The notes: generated by a model not told the origin, from the letters alone. A DNA stretch of 64,000 nucleotides from Coprinus comatus (GCA_034638255.1 JAWPGT010000054.1:62001-126000); one strand, 5' to 3'. Positions 28,041 to 41,745 are shown, counted from the stretch's first letter. Translations and numbers: made by a program.

Positions 28041-30290
28041 CTATCCTCGGATTTTCTCCTTCTCACCAGAGTCATCACTGACAACCTCTCCATATACTCG
28101 TTTATCCCATATCTCCTTCCATCTTTCATTAAACATATCAAACAACTTGTTCACCGGTTTCAAACTATCCCTATGAGTTTCCCAAGGAGCAACATTATGC
28201 GGAATAACGAATCGACCAGGATCCAATCCCAAATGCGTTGAAGCCGAAGGGTCCAATAACTGAGTCTGAACATAATTTTCAGCAGCTGAAAGTATTGAGT
28301 TTAAAGTACTTTCAATGCAAGGGAGTATTTCATGTAAATCCCATGATCGTTCAAGTACATGTGTTGTGTGGAAGAATATATGTTCTAGGGAATGTTCTTT
28401 TCCTATTAGATTTTGTGAAGCAAGCCGTTCGATGATAGCGAGGAAATCCTTTGCTTGATCTGGGAAGAAAGTTGAACATCCTTAGTTAGAAAGAGTAGAA
28501 TGGATGATAGTAGGCACTAACCAGATGAAATATAACGCCCTTCGCCTTGAACAAGTAATCTACCAACCGCAGCACCTATACCGGATGCAGGGTCCACATG
28601 AGGAAATACATTATTGAATATTCTGAGTAGGCCTTTATGATATTGTCGTGAGCTCAGTCTTTCTTGGAGTTTGTTGCACAGTTGGTGGATGAGTGAGTGA
28701 TTTTCTTTCTCTTTGCATAACTCTACCAGGATTGAAATGGTTCCTTTCCAAGAATCTACATATAGATCAAGAACGTGGCATGTAGCAGTAACAAGTGCGC
28801 CCTTTTGGGTATATGTCATTGGTGTTGCACTTTTCTGGTTCGCAAGGGAGTTCATGATAGAACGTAGCATATCTTGATAAAAATGGATGAGTCAAGCATC
28901 AGGAATGCGTATGCATGTTAATTGTCAGACTTACTGTTAGCATGCCACCGTGATTCTACATGTAGTATTTTGTAGATATCACATGAAGATGCATTGTCGA
29001 CCATCAAATTATTTTCTGTCATGACGTCCCATATCCTCGAAAATGCTTCTAGATGCATTTTACTAATGACAATCGACTTGTCGGTAACAAACACTCTCTC
29101 GAAATCAAGCATCGTAGGAAACCCATATGCAGTCCACGCAGTGTTCGGAACTCGACGGTCATAGAACCAGAATCTTGACAAGTGCTCGCAGCACGTATCA
29201 GTGATGGCTTCTATGAAGCATTTGTGGACTGTGAATATGGCATCTTTGCTTTGTTTGAGCTCTGTGGCTACCCAATGTAGTGCAGGATAGATGGATTTCA
29301 TGGTCATATGTTTGTCCGTCCACCATATATCCTTCCCAGTCCAACTGCCAATCTCAACAAAAGGTACTAAGCAAGGAGAGCTGAGTTTGCCGAAAGAAAT
29401 CCATTGCAAAGAACGTAGAATATAAGAAAGGATGGTGTGAATCAACCATGATTGTGGAGATCGATAGGGACATAGTAGAGGAGGAGGTTGTTCGTCGGAA
29501 GGGTCCAGCAAACCAAGTTCATGCTTGTTATAATTGGCAAGCCACAGGACCTGTAACGTTGGAATGAACGATGTGGCAATGATGAACAGAACTGCGATGC
29601 TAATGAGGACTGTGACAGGTGTAGCAGCTAAAGTGTTTGATTCCCATTGCGATGTGAGAAAGCCGGCAAAAAAGAGGAACAGAGAAACCAGAAGCAGGAT
29701 AGGCAATGCATTGAGAAACGCAATGACTCCCCATTTTTGCAAACTTGCGTGTCGTTGATAATGGAGATATATGTCGGTTTTGTGTGATACGCCTGTAGCA
29801 GTTTTACTGAATTCTCTAAGCCATTGAGAACAAGTGATGCCTCCGAGTACAGAGATAAGACTAAGTGTAAGGCTGACGGAGTAGAGGAGGTAGATTTGTT
29901 GAGCATGTGATGGTGGCGTAGACCTCACAGAATCGAGATTTATCGGAAAACTCGGTTGAGAATTCGATAGATTGTTTACTTGGAGGACCAACGTTCGAAG
30001 TAAGAGGGCCATTTCCTCTGCAAAGTCGACCTTGATTGCTTTTGAAGCTTCAACCGTGAATGCTGTCAAAATAGCAGAGAACAACGAAGCCTTTGAATCG
30101 TTCTCTTCAGCAGTGTTTAATGAAAACGAAAAGAAAGCTCACAAAAATAAGCAAGTTGTTCAATTCACTAACCCAGGTGTTATAAACATCATCTGTCATG
30201 TTTTCTACTCTCCGGTTCAAAACTTCCCAGTGGCCCCCTATGTTGCTGTCTGGTGTATCCGCGTTTTCTAATAAGAGCCGTGATTAAAAG
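28041..30290 (-). CDS. DUF6535-type multi-pass membrane protein
   Basis: Matches the agaricomycete DUF6535 pattern: NLLIF, then after an intron ASLFSAILTAFTVEA, a polar segment, STPPSHAQQIYLLYSVSLTL, GGITCSQWLREF, a KWGVIAFLNALPILLLVSLF membrane helix, and FLTSQWESNTLAATPVTVL running into further helices. Exons read from about 30290 (the first exon includes GHWEVLNRRVENMTDDVY), 30084-28918, 28870-28517 and 28455-28041, separated by short introns. About four membrane helices lie in the N-terminal half; the C-terminal ~450 residues are soluble and helical. The start codon is not certain because the first exon could begin further upstream. Function of the family is unknown; it is strongly multiplied in mushroom genomes. 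The frame appears intact. Confidence 0.78.
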
Positions 30291-31494
30291 TTGGGAATGG
30301 GGTTTGTGCTTTGGAGTAAGTACTGAAGAAGAGAATATTAGTACATGAACTACCCTCACATTCTTCTCAAGTAACTTACCTTACTATACATATGAACCGA
30401 TTCTAGGATATTAGGTCACAGGTGGGTGAAGTTGGAAGTACGAGCGAGGGTTACGAAGGGCGTAGGAAAGACATCTCCACTCATGATGTTCTCTCTATTC
30501 ATAGACGTACATCAGCTTCTTGAAGCAACAGATGCGCCCGTGCAGAACTTTATCAGCAAATGAGCGCTTTCGTAAGTCAACCAGGCTTATTTGCCTGCAC
30601 TTCCTTTTCCAATGATTGGGATACTGGTATCTCCCCGGTGTACTCACAAAGTGCATTTTACGACATCTACTTGGTCCTAAAGTGACCTGTTACAGTATCA
30701 GGTTCTGTAAAATAATGGGTAGAGGAAGAATCAGAGGATCGGTCACTGGTAAGCTCTATTATGGTTTGTTGATTATTGATCGAATATTGATCTTCGAACA
30801 GTTGATGAAAAATCTTCTATTAATAAATTTATTGTATTTTTCTGAATTATATACCGTATTACCAAGACGTCCTTGGGACGCTGGATAAACCGAACTGGTG
30901 GAAACGTTTCGCAGGATTGCGGATTGCATGGCCAATCTTTCAATTACAACCCTTATCAATCACCTTACAGGATGTCCTTCCCGGATTGGACTAACCCCTC
31001 TAGTTGCTACAGAACATAACAAGTAGAAGCGTTTATGAGTATGTTGAAGAAAAACTCTTCCCACATTTTCAATAAGGCGTGTTGCAAGAGGGTGACGTAG
31101 TAGTAGATATATAATGTCTTCACCAACGTCAATATATCTTAACCTCATAACATCATCATCTCCAGAATCTTATACAATCGAGATATTCCATAGTTGTAGA
31201 GTTTCGAATGGAGCGCCTAATAAACAAACAACCCCACTTGTGAGAGACAGTTTCTAGTGTTCCATCCTGATATAGTACCACAGATCATTCCACCCCTACT
31301 GCAGCCCATAATGGTTGGGACGAAAAGAAGAAGAATTCAACAACTGAATGTGGGGCTTTATTATCATGGGGATCTTCTAGTCCTCAAACACCATCAGGGC
31401 AGACCACAGAGATATGCGTAGAAGATTTTCCAATTTTTGGGAAGGAATCAATACTTCCATCTACTTTTGATCGTTCGGCGGAGAATTGAATATG
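30291..31494. other. Gene-poor, F-box-related repeat
   Basis: Includes the DUF6535 promoter. Bases ~31060-31250 resemble 32830-32970 in direct orientation and 18345-18420 in inverted orientation. A plus-strand frame without ATG at 31303-31488 (SWGSSSPQTPSGQTTEICVE) is open but unassigned. Confidence 0.4.
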
Positions 31495-32735
31495 TTAGGG
31501 TGATAATACCAATGATTCGGAAGCTGGTATGAGCTTGGAGGCCAAAGATAAGGTAATCAATGGTGAGAGATCGTAAATCTCGATATATGCACTAGAGACC
31601 ACCATCAGACGATTGCCAAGTAGGATCCATGATGATGACTGTGAAATGCAGTGAGTTAAATTCGAAATTATTTTTATAATATAACATGCGCAAACGCGGA
31701 CATAGAGAATGCGAGCACAAACCCAATTACTAGAATACGCTCCATCTGCACCACAACAATATAAAAAGAGGTAGGATGTGCTCTTGTTGTAGATTAATCT
31801 AATGAAATACCGTTTGGTGATTAATGCCAAATAGACTCCATGAGGCTGTTCCTGGAGAGCGATTTCAGAATGAATCTTCTGCTCCAGTGTTGTAGCGTCA
31901 ATTGTGTGAATGGATATATGGTACACACTGTCTGGGTTGTTCATGAGCAGCAGACGTAGTATAGTGATAGTAGAATTTTCACACACCAGCAACCCGTTTG
32001 GGCCAAACTATTACCAGAAGAATGCGAGGTTAGTTTTTGTTGTATTAACGCAATATGCCAACATTAAAGGTTCACGGCGACTCGGATGATCAATATTTGT
32101 TTTTGGTAATTAACGTCGTATACGTGAAGAAGGCGTCTCCACATCGAGAATCCATGTCCCTCCGACTTGGTTCTGTCCTAGGCCCATAGCATTTCCAAAC
32201 AAACATAAGCTATTTCCCAAAGGGATAGCTATCATACCATGGGTAAGATGGTAACGACGAAAAGTAGTTGGAAGAGTTCTCCACTTCTCTTTCACATCAT
32301 GAGGTTGGCCTACCCAGCGTTCTAAGTCTGACTGGCTGTAAAGAAGTGCAATAGATTCTCCAGGAGCATTGAGGAGCTCTTTTAAGAGATATTTCCACAA
32401 AGTACGTGAATACGTGATGGCTTGTAGTTGTTGGTAGGTCTGTTGAATAGGACTAAATTTCGTTTAGTTGTATAACAAATACGTACGCGTCTAACGTAAA
32501 TAATGGTTCTAGCATCTATATTCTTCAATATCTCGGTATGCGCTTCAGGTAGGGATAGTAAAGGCGTAGAAGTGTGGATACTGTCTATTATGATCATCAA
32601 TTCACTGGTTGTCGGGTGAGTTGTAGTAACTTCTTGGGAAACTGTGGGAACACCAGACCCACTCGTCCATGATGGTATGTCAAGTACCAACTTGTATGCC
32701 TTCGCTGTCGCAGCGGAGATATAATCTATTATCAA
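31495..32735 (-). pseudogene. F-box protein gene, damaged
   Basis: The minus strand from about 32600 reads LLSLPEAHTEILKNIDARTI and, across an intron at about 32432-32487, TYQQLQAITYSRTLWKYLLK, a good F-box. ESIALLYSQSDLERWVG and WILDVET follow, and further parts reach LLVCENSTITILRLLL and the exon ending near 31500. After WILDVET the continuation RLLHVYDVNYQKQILIIRV is in another frame, and no clean single reading was found to the end. I therefore call a probable pseudogene, though missed introns or assembly indels could contribute. A second, shorter copy of the F-box-following segment lies at 33040-33240. Confidence 0.55.
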
Positions 32736-33039
32736 TTTTATTTACAGAAATCGGATGTAAACCTATTTACAGCTAGTTGTTGCAGATATTGCAAAGTATA
32801 TAATCCTTCTCAGGAGTAGTTTGAGGAAATAATCTCCCCCTATCTTCAATAAGACTGGTTGCGAGAGAGCAGTTGATATATTTATATTCCACAGTCGTAG
32901 AAGTTTGAATGGAGCACCTAATAGGCAACGGCCCTATTCATCAGAGATGATTTCAAGCGAAAGCATATGTTTATTCGGGAATAAACATATGCTTTCCCTT
33001 AAAATTGTAGCTAAGAGGGGGAAAGAAAGACAAGAGTAA

Positions 33040-33240
33040 CAACGAGAAGAAATGGTTGAAGAGTTTTCCACTTCTCTTTGACATGGTGATGATGGCCTAC
33101 CCAGCGTTCCAGGTCCGGCTGGCTCTCAGGAAGTATGATAGATTGACCAGGTTCATTGCGAAGCTCTTTCGCTAGATAGTTCCACAGATTTCGTGAATAA
33201 GTGACGGCTTGTAGTTGTTTGCAAGTCTGTCGCCAGCCTC
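33040..33240 (-). pseudogene. Partial duplicate of F-box gene
   Basis: About 190 bases align directly with 32250-32450, sharing CCACTTCTCTTT, GGCCTACCCAGCGTTC and GTGACGGCTTGTAGTTGTT-like text. It encodes the CKQLQAVTY-type and DLERWVG-type segments but no F-box and no C-terminal part. Bases 32830-32970 likewise resemble 31070-31250, so one partial tandem duplication explains both. Confidence 0.6.
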
Positions 33241-33477
33241 TTTATCAGTTCCAGTCACACGTCAAAGGAGCATCAAATACGTACCAATCTGATGGAAATA
33301 ATACTTATAATACTACAATTTAAAGCGGTTGAAGTAGAAAGACAACATATGAACACTGAAGTCTAAGACCAACTTGCATTCTGGAATTCCAAATCAGCTT
33401 ACTTTCCTGTATATACAACAGATATCTAAACTCCCAAATACATGTAAAACTACATACAATTTGATGCGAAACATTCA

Positions 33478-36053
33478 TCATTGGATACAACCTCTCTTGA
33501 ACTCACGTGTGAATTCTTCCATAGCATCCAAAGTCTGAGCAATATGTGGATAAGTCAATTTCTCCTCTCTAGCAGAAGCAAGACTTTGTGCCGTCTTAAC
33601 AGCGTTCTTAATCTGTCTCCCATTAATATTCTTCTTTGCCAATTCCTCAACCTGTTTCTCAGTAATCCCGTGGTCAGTATCTACACTATTACCAGACAAG
33701 GCTCCAACTTTCTTCAAGAATGCATTCCATACTTGAATCTTGGAATCATGGGATAGCTCTTTGAAGTGTAATGCGACGTGAATTCGAGATAAAAATGCTT
33801 CATCGAAAGCTTTGACTCGGTTCGTGGTGAGGAATAGGATTCCGCGGTAATATTCGACGTGTCGAAGGAATACGGCCACCATAGCATTACGTTCGAGATC
33901 GTGTAACGATCGTTGTTCAAGGAATACATCAGCCTAGGAAATACGTTCAAGTCAATATTAATACATTTTCGTGATCTTTAAAACGTAACTTACCTCATCA
34001 ATGAGGACAAGTGCATTCCAAACCGTAGCAAGATCAAATACTTTCTCTAATGCAGTATCCAAAGTAGACGCAGCAGTACCCAAATCACCAGCTCCAACAA
34101 CGTATAGTGGTCTTTTAACATGTTCACTCGTAGCCTCTGCTGAGAATGTTTTCCCAACACCGGGTGGACCAAACAAATTAATGACGAGACCATGTCCTTT
34201 GCCTCGGATGAAATCGTCAAAGTTGAGTTCTTTGTGATGTGCTTCGATAAGTGACTTGAGTAAATCTTTTCTTCCAGGTGGAAGAACAAGGTTATCGAAG
34301 GCGGAATCATTCCATTGGACTGGTTGAATGTTATCTACACTAAATTCAACTAGAGAAGAAATAATGTTAAGAATCTAATAATGAAGCAAGATAGAAGATA
34401 ACGTACTCCAAACTTTATCGGCAAGACTAAATCCGTAGACGACAGTTGACGCCAAAAGATAGTCTTCTTCACCATAGTCTTCCATGTTTAGAGTTTCGTA
34501 AGGACTTTTGTTCGACTGAATCATAATTGCTATAATGACATGCAGTGCGTTAGCCCCAGTAGCAGAGGTTCATGGATGAAAAAATAAATTACTAACCATC
34601 AGTATTGTTTGCTATAGGAGGCGTTACAGGCCATCCAGCAGCGTCATATTGTGCGAGTCGGGGTGGGGGTGGAGGAGGAACTTGATCATCAAACGTATTT
34701 GCGTCCAATACAGGAGTTGGGAAAGTGTAATTAGGATTGACTCGTTGGAAAGTAGCTAATAGATGAATATGTAAATATTTTGCGAAGTGGTTTACTACGA
34801 GTTACGCACCTCTATCAATCATGATTCGGCTTGTGACATGCTGCCTTATAGCACGTTCGCACATACGAAGAGCAGCAACACCTTCATATTGGACGTGATG
34901 AATACCAAAGAGACTGAACCATTTTTTCCCTCGTTCAATGGCCATTTGCCTCAATCCTTCCTCCTTCATCCCTTTTTCGTTGAAGAAAGTAATAGGGTAC
35001 ATGTCCAATGAGTTGATTTTTTGAGTACCCTTGAATGGTCTGAGAGTGACGTTGGCTAATACCCTTCCAACAGTTACACTTTGATTGATACTTTTATCAA
35101 CTATATCAACACTCTCCAGAGTAAGTTGGAAGACTTGTCTCCCATCGAAGACGTTTCGGACCCATTCGCGAAGCTTGAATAAGCGAGGTTGACCAGTGAT
35201 GTTACACCGTGCAACGAAAAGAGTACGAGGAACCAAAAGGTATGGGAGCAGATCCCATTGAATTTCACCATGAGCGGTATGTCGTTGTAATTTCGCGAGT
35301 GTACCCTTGTAATCGTTGGCTAACGTATTAATGAGGACGTCAATCGCTTGTGATATATAGGTTTCTTCTTGAGTCGCACTCTTCTTCTTCGATTTGATAG
35401 AGTTGTTATAAGCAATGAATTGATCGTAGAAAATGAGGAAAATCTCGGGATCCAGCTATTGTACAAAGAGTTAGACATAATGTTGTTAAGTAGATAAAAT
35501 TACACACCTCCAAGGGATCAGCGTTCCAGGATATACCGGGCCAGGAACGAATGACATCTTTGCAAGCCTTCAAGAGATATGGACTTTTGATAACGAGTTT
35601 GATAGACACTTCGACATTCTCCTGTTGCGGGATGGTGCGCACAACCCTGATATGAAAGTTGAGTGTAACGCACTCAAGAATGAGAATACCAGTCTTACAC
35701 GAAGAGGAAATCCTTCCAGGGGTCATTCCCATTGCTACTAGAACCAACTGGAATTGACTCGACAGTAACCTTTGCACTCGTGTTCTAGAATGAAAGATCG
35801 AAGTTGTCACAAATCCTGCTATTGGTATATAATGTTTAATGCTTACTCGGTACTTCCAGTTGCGTGCCCACCAGCTATAGTAATAGTCAACACGTTTTAT
35901 CTTGAGCGAAGGAGGCGCTTGCGGAGTCTCGCGTATGGTGGGAGTTGTGATTTTCGACTCTGTGTCGGAGCTATAGTCATGTATCACATCGGGGTTGGAA
36001 CTTTCACCATGGCTACGGGAGCCTCTGATTATTGTCGAAAGACGTCTATGCAT
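33478..36053 (-). CDS. AAA ATPase with N-terminal DUF7025-type region
   Basis: Large AAA ATPase of the uncharacterised fungal class with a long N-terminal region. ATG at 36051-36053 (MHRRLSTIIRGSRSHGESSN); the stop is at 33478-33480. The N-terminal region contains VTVESIPVGSSSNGNDPWKD, LVIKSPYLLKACKDVI and WPGISWNADPLELDP, typical of this family, then QWDLLPYLLVPRTLFVARCN. The AAA core carries Walker A FGPPGVGKT, Walker B ALVLIDEAD, the sensor-1 region GILFLTTNR and an arginine-finger candidate in AFLSRIHVAL. A helical lid follows with KNINGRQIKNAVKTAQSLA. All exon joins I tested (about 10 exons) keep frame and all nucleotide-binding residues are present, so it should be active. Partner or substrate unknown. 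An earlier ATG at 36198-36200 would add 49 residues of no recognisable domain. Confidence 0.86.
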
Positions 36054-36200
36054 TGTAGCAATTGGTGGCAAGTCTCTTCCAAAGAGGTCGGAGTCAGGAA
36101 GGTACTGAAGGATTCGACTCGTGTGGGGGAGCTTAATATATTCAGTCTGTGTGTCACATAATTGATGGGGATCACAGGGATGCTGTGTTGAATGAGTCAA

Positions 36201-39200
36201 AATTAACCATTACACCTGTGCAAAGCTTCTATACATATCAAACTCCTTCCCAGCCATATGAGCTTTTTTGCAAAAAAAATCTCATAATCAGATAGTACAA
36301 TGCCTTCGTATACATTTACGACAGTCAACTGAGAAATCAACTTCAAGATAAGTATTTGAGGTATGTGGGATCCAACTCTGACCTCTGCGATGTTGTGATG
36401 GGGTCTACTACTACACGACCTACGTGACTACCTACTAACATCCAAGCCACATGCAGATTAAAACCCTGACGGCGCTGAAATACTCCACGAATGATACATA
36501 GGGTTCATATTTGGCAGGAAGGCCATTGGCAAGTGACTCTCATCCTTTCTGATGTGAGCGCCTTAAAATATATTGTAACGTTATTATGTATGTGCACCTA
36601 CACAGCCAACCTCACTTAAAGGAGATACATTTCCAGATAAGACCCAAGGATGGAGCGGGCTTAACTGGAAGTCGACGAAACCTTGAGTTTGATATACATT
36701 GTAGTTAGGTAGTACGGCCATTATAAGTGAAGGTATTGAGATCATGATGATAGTTTTGTGATAAGAGATGGTTTGATTGGATTGGGGTTCCGAAATGGCT
36801 TGTGCAAATTGCTACGGACCTACAAACTATGCAAGGAGGCAATATACTAACCATCCCTCTCCACATTTTTGTTTCTTTTTCCCTTAGGTTTACTTATCAG
36901 GGAAACTGAGAATCAAATTCACGTTGGGGGTAGCTATGAGTACATCAGCAAACAAGTCTCTTTGTGTGGAGCATACCGGAGGTGTACTGAATGGGAAGGA
37001 CAGATGGTGGTCAGGACTCGGAAGTATTGTGTAAATGAATGTTGAGACGGGGTACTCATAGCCGTGCTTGTTGTGCTCAAAAAACATGAGGTGCAGTGCT
37101 CAGAAGCGTGGAAATGTATGTTTACTTGACATGGAGATCAAAAATTGCGAAAAATTGTAACTCAATAGTCCTTGTCGAGATCGTAAACCAATCATGTATA
37201 CTAACAGGAAGTTCTTGAGATGACAATTGTATGTCGGGTCTTTTCGGATATAGAACCGTCGTCTGTTCCTGAGGAGTGGAAATGAAGGCAAACAATAAAG
37301 AAGCTCAGACAAGGGCAGAGTTTGAAAGAGGAGAATTGAAAAGGGAGTAAAGAGGACGAGTGATTGGTGTGTGTGGTAGTGTTGGAAAGCATCTTTTTTG
37401 GACAGAAGAGTGTCATCTATCCCTGAAGAAGTGTGAGTATTGGACAAGGATAAATTTTGAACAGGAGAAGCAATCCAATTGGAGAAAGAGTAAAAGGACA
37501 AATTACAACGAGAACAAGATGCTCGACTTAGCCATTAGAACTAGACTCAGCTAACCCCATCCTCCTCGAAATCCCTATGTACCACGACTCTAGATGAAGA
37601 CTTTGTGAAGAAAACATCAGCAGAAGAGCCATCATTGGCCAAAACGCAGACATTCTCTTTCACAGTGATCCAAGTACGCAGCTGCATCTGATAGATGGGT
37701 ACTCTGAAAACCGCTGCATGTAAGTTGAGATATGTTAGATCAGGTAGTTTGAGGTCTGTGGTTGTTAGTTACATTGATAGATAGTTGGTACTAGGGTTTT
37801 GTCATCATAAGTGTTTGGTGATCCCTATTCAGAAGATTGAATAAGTAAAGAGAATGATACAAAGATGGGACTCACTTGTTGTTCTTCGAACCACTGGTTC
37901 AGAAGGTGTGGCGTCGTTGAAATATATGTTTCTATGAAACTGTTGGTAGTAGATACCATAGATACAAAACTCAACAATTTGACTTACAAACCAACATATA
38001 TAAAGGGTCCGAAGGTAATTGGGTACTAGTGATGAGCAAGTGATGAGTACTAAAGAAGTATGATGGTTTTGGTAAACGCTTTGGGCAGTGATTTGTACAC
38101 CAGAGATGTATAAGTGATGGTTTTCGGTATGTTAGTATTGTATTTGCTCGCATTTTTTTCCAGGTTGTAATATTAATGGGAATGGTTTACACAATACGGT
38201 GAATTGCGGTGAGGGCCACTGGAATTTGGCTATGACTTTCAAGCCATTGTACCCCACGAATTAAAATGGACGTTTGAAAGTTTGCATAATAAACACTGCC
38301 AAGAGATCACCCTAGTCATGCAAGCTATACGCATAACAAGAAGACACGCACTAGACAACCAATTTCCGGAGACGGGATGTTGCGAGTCCCTGTGGAGTAG
38401 GTAATTGTTCCAAGTGAAGTCAACTACTCACATGTCACATTTACATTTTGGCCGCCAACAACTTCTCTTCTGATGTGAATGTCTTCGAATAGATTTGTAC
38501 ATCAGATTGTCAATTATACTGCAGTTTCCGTCGTCCCGGCCAAGTCCAGTCTTCTTTGATGTGGTATTAGATATGAATCTAAGCCTCCGCAGTTATTTAT
38601 TTACTACTAAGTTGGGAAGGGCTCAACTGCTTCGCTTAGGCTTAACATCACATTTTTGTTGAGATAATGATTCCAAACCTACAGATTTATAATAAATAAT
38701 TGATAAGAGTCATGGTTATACAGTGAACCTGCAGGGACCTGCATGGTCGTTCCTTGCAAGCCGGGGGTTTTATACCATTGAAAATGTTGCGGTATAGTTG
38801 GAATTGAGTCAAGATTATGAGTCGTTCCGTCATGAGCGCAGTTCATGTTCACACAGCGTTATGTATTTCAGACGTTATGTTTAAGGCAGTATACTACAAG
38901 TTTGAATGTGAAAAGTTGGGTGGGCAGAAACCTACGGTCTGAACGACGAGGGTGAAAGAGAAGACGAAGTGGCACGTGGTGAATCGGAATAAGTCATCTC
39001 CGGTGCCAGTTTTATGTAGTTAACCCCACTTCACACGACCCTGAACAGCAACCTTTTCTCATGACGCGCAACGGTTCTCTACAGGCAAGATGGACGACCA
39101 ATAAGCCATTGGAGATTGGATACTTTGTGACAAAATGGGCGACGAGAGTGGAATATTCTCCATGGAATTGCTTACATTATAGCAGGGCATTGGAGTGCTA

Positions 39201-39363
39201 GACATGATATAACCTTTCGCGTCTACTTGTTCTGTCTCTCGTGACCGGATCTTCCAGCGCTTTTTCTACGTTCCGGATCTTGTAACACCCACGCATCAGC
39301 CTTTGGTTACGTAGCCCCTGTATCTTATAACTAGCCATCCTCCAGATAACGCTGTCCCCGACG
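36201..39363. other. Gene-poor stretch with minus-strand exon traces
   Basis: Apart from the traces at 37545-38160 described separately, no gene is supported. Frame 36890-37087 (-) looks weakly coding-like (LPSPDHHLSFPFSTPPVCST) but has no family match. Confidence 0.35.
37545..38160 (-). pseudogene. Possible 3' exons of an unrecognised gene
   Basis: On the minus strand, three segments can be joined with good splice sites: one ending at a GTAAGT donor near 37986; then YFNDATPSEPVVRRTT, which meets a GTGAG donor near 37876; then, after a TGCAG acceptor near 37712, VFRVPIYQMQLRTWITVKEN to a stop near 37551. The last exon is convincingly coding-like (about 50 residues with balanced composition). 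No start or conserved motif was found upstream, so this may be the tail of a decayed gene. Confidence 0.35.
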
Positions 39364-41745
39364 ATGGCCTCCACTTTCCTTGATATTGCTACACAACCGC
39401 AATCAATAGCCGTTATCTTACTCTCAGCCACACTCTTCGCTGTCATCCACAAAAGGCTCAATCGGTCAAACAGTCTCCCACTACCACCAGGTCCCCCAGC
39501 AGAGTCGTGGATATTTGGAAATTCAATTCCTAAAGCTTTGTACGCCTTTCTATTACCTTTTCTTGCTACTATACCACCTCTGACGCTTTCACTAGTGCTT
39601 ATCGCAAATTCGAAGAATGGAGCAAAGAATATGGACCAATATTCACTCTTAGACAAGGTTTCAATACCGTTATTATCATTGGTCGACTACAAGCAGCTAT
39701 CGATATCATGGAGAAAGAAGGGGCCTCTACAGTTGACCGTCCGATGAGCATCTCTGCTGGAGAGACTCTGTCGGGTGGTATGAGGGTTTTGCTAACCCCT
39801 GCTGGAGAAAGGTTTAAGAAGATGAGACGGTGAGCCTTTACTCTGCCTTCCTGACCCGCCCCTCCCTTCACACACCCACAACATCCGAGTGGTCTTATCC
39901 TCGTTGCAACATATGCTCAGGACTCCATTTCCGGATCCCATGATTGCCGCTGACTCGGCTTTACCCTGCCCTTCCTCTACCCCGCATATACCCCAAGCAT
40001 TGCATGTATGTCACAGTTACCAGTGACATATACTTTGAGTTGGCAGATCCACCGTCTTGTTCATCCTCGAACTTTCTCTAACAACTTGAAAAACAGTGCT
40101 CTTCATGCGCATTTACAACCTAAAAGCGTTGCTGCGTATGCTCCTACATTAATGCGTGCAGCCCGTACACATATCTTGGATATCATTGAGGATCCGAACA
40201 GACATCAAGATCATGCCAAACGGTACGTATTCACTTTCAATCACAAAAAAGTTCGAAGCTCTAAAAATATCCTTCATCGATCCTTCTATCACTTCATTTC
40301 GTATATCGTTTATTGTCTCTCTACTTGGAAAAATGATGTCAATGATTCTTCTTTTTTTCCTTTCTTTCGTAAACGCCGTTTTATTCTTGTTTTCAGCTAT
40401 TCCGCATCAGTGGTGATGGCACTTGCATATGGCAAAGCTCCGAAATCGTATTTTGATCCTATTGTTATGTCCGTGAATCGATGCCTTACCAGACTTGGTT
40501 ACAACCTTCGACCTGGACTTTGGAGAGTGGATACTTGGCCCATTCTTCGGTAAGTGTTATGCATCGTTTTTTCGTTTCATTTAACCTCGTATATTCTTAC
40601 CTTGCGTCATTATTAAGGTATATTCCTGGGTATCTTAAAGAATTACAAGATGGTCATAAAGAAGAGTTAAATCTATTCAAAGGTCAATTAATGGAAGTTA
40701 AAGAGAAAATGGTTAGTCATTTTTCTATTTACATTTATTTGAGAAATTTACCTTTTTTTTTTTTGTCGGTTGTAGCAACGAGGAGAAGAAGTTCCTCAAT
40801 CCTTTGGCAAATACCTTGTAGAACGTCAAAAAGAACTAGAACTTTCTGATGAAGAAACAGCTTATTTAGCTGGAAGTATGTTCGGTGCTGGTTCTGATAC
40901 TACTGCATCTGCTATTAGTATTGGTGTTTTGGCGGCTGCTTGTTATCCTGAAGCTCAAAAACGTGTTCAAGAAGAGTTGGATAATGTTATTGGCCGTGAA
41001 CGACGTGAGTTTCAATTTACCTTTTTTATTTATTTATTTATTTATGTTGAGCCACATGCCAGCACCTCAAATGAGTGATCAAGATCATTTACCTCAAACT
41101 ATGGCATTTGTGTTGGAAACTTTCAGATGGAGACCGGTTAGTGCAGGAGGCTTCGCACATAAAGCTACGAAGGATATAATTTGGGTGAGTACAATTTAAC
41201 TTTGAACGCAAAAAGCTGATTCTGATCTTGGTTTACAGCAAGGATACTGTATTCCAAGCGGTGCTACAGTTATTGGAAATGTTTGGTACGTCAATTTCCC
41301 ATGAATTATACCCCAGGTTCTCATCTTCAATAAAAGGGCTGTTGGACGGGATCCCCAATTCTTCCCTGATCCAGAGGCTTTTAACCCACAACGTTGGTTG
41401 ACATCGGAAGGTAAACTTAAGGAAGATTTGAAAGCCTATACGTTCGGATTCGGTCGTCGGGTTTGCCCCGGTCAACATATGGCTACTGCGTAAGTCCTCG
41501 TACCTCTCGCATTGAAATATTACAGCCCTTGAACTATTTTTTTTTATGATAGGTCGGTCTTCCTTAATACAGCTCTTATCCAATGGGGTTTCACAGTACG
41601 TAAAGACCCCGCACATCCCATTGACGAACTTGCTTTTACGGAGTCTGCGAATACACATCCTTTGCCTTTCAAAGTATTCTTTGAACCTAGAGCGGCGAAG
41701 ACTCTAGAAGGTATCAAGGATATGATAGAGGATTATGGAGAGTAA
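39364..41745 (+). CDS. Cytochrome P450 monooxygenase
   Basis: Complete microsomal P450: an N-terminal membrane anchor (SIAVILLSATLFAVI), a Pro-rich hinge (LPLPPGPP), I-helix AGSMFGAGSDTTAS, K-helix ETFRWRP (ExxR), PERF-type NPQRW and the heme-thiolate loop FGFGRRVCPGQHMA containing the axial Cys. About ten exons all join in frame, including introns near 39542-39591, 39831-40096, 40223-40396, 40552-40618, 40711-40776, 41006-41062, 41186-41239, 41286-41339 and 41491-41552, giving about 520 residues. Class, substrate and CYP family cannot be told from sequence alone. The adjacent genes do not form an obvious biosynthetic cluster. Alternative start: none better than ATG 39364. Confidence 0.92.

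Noticed and set aside
37100..37554. Overlapping Ser/Phe-rich ORFs on both strands
   Set aside because: No domain, no splice support, and mutually overlapping frames typical of non-coding DNA.
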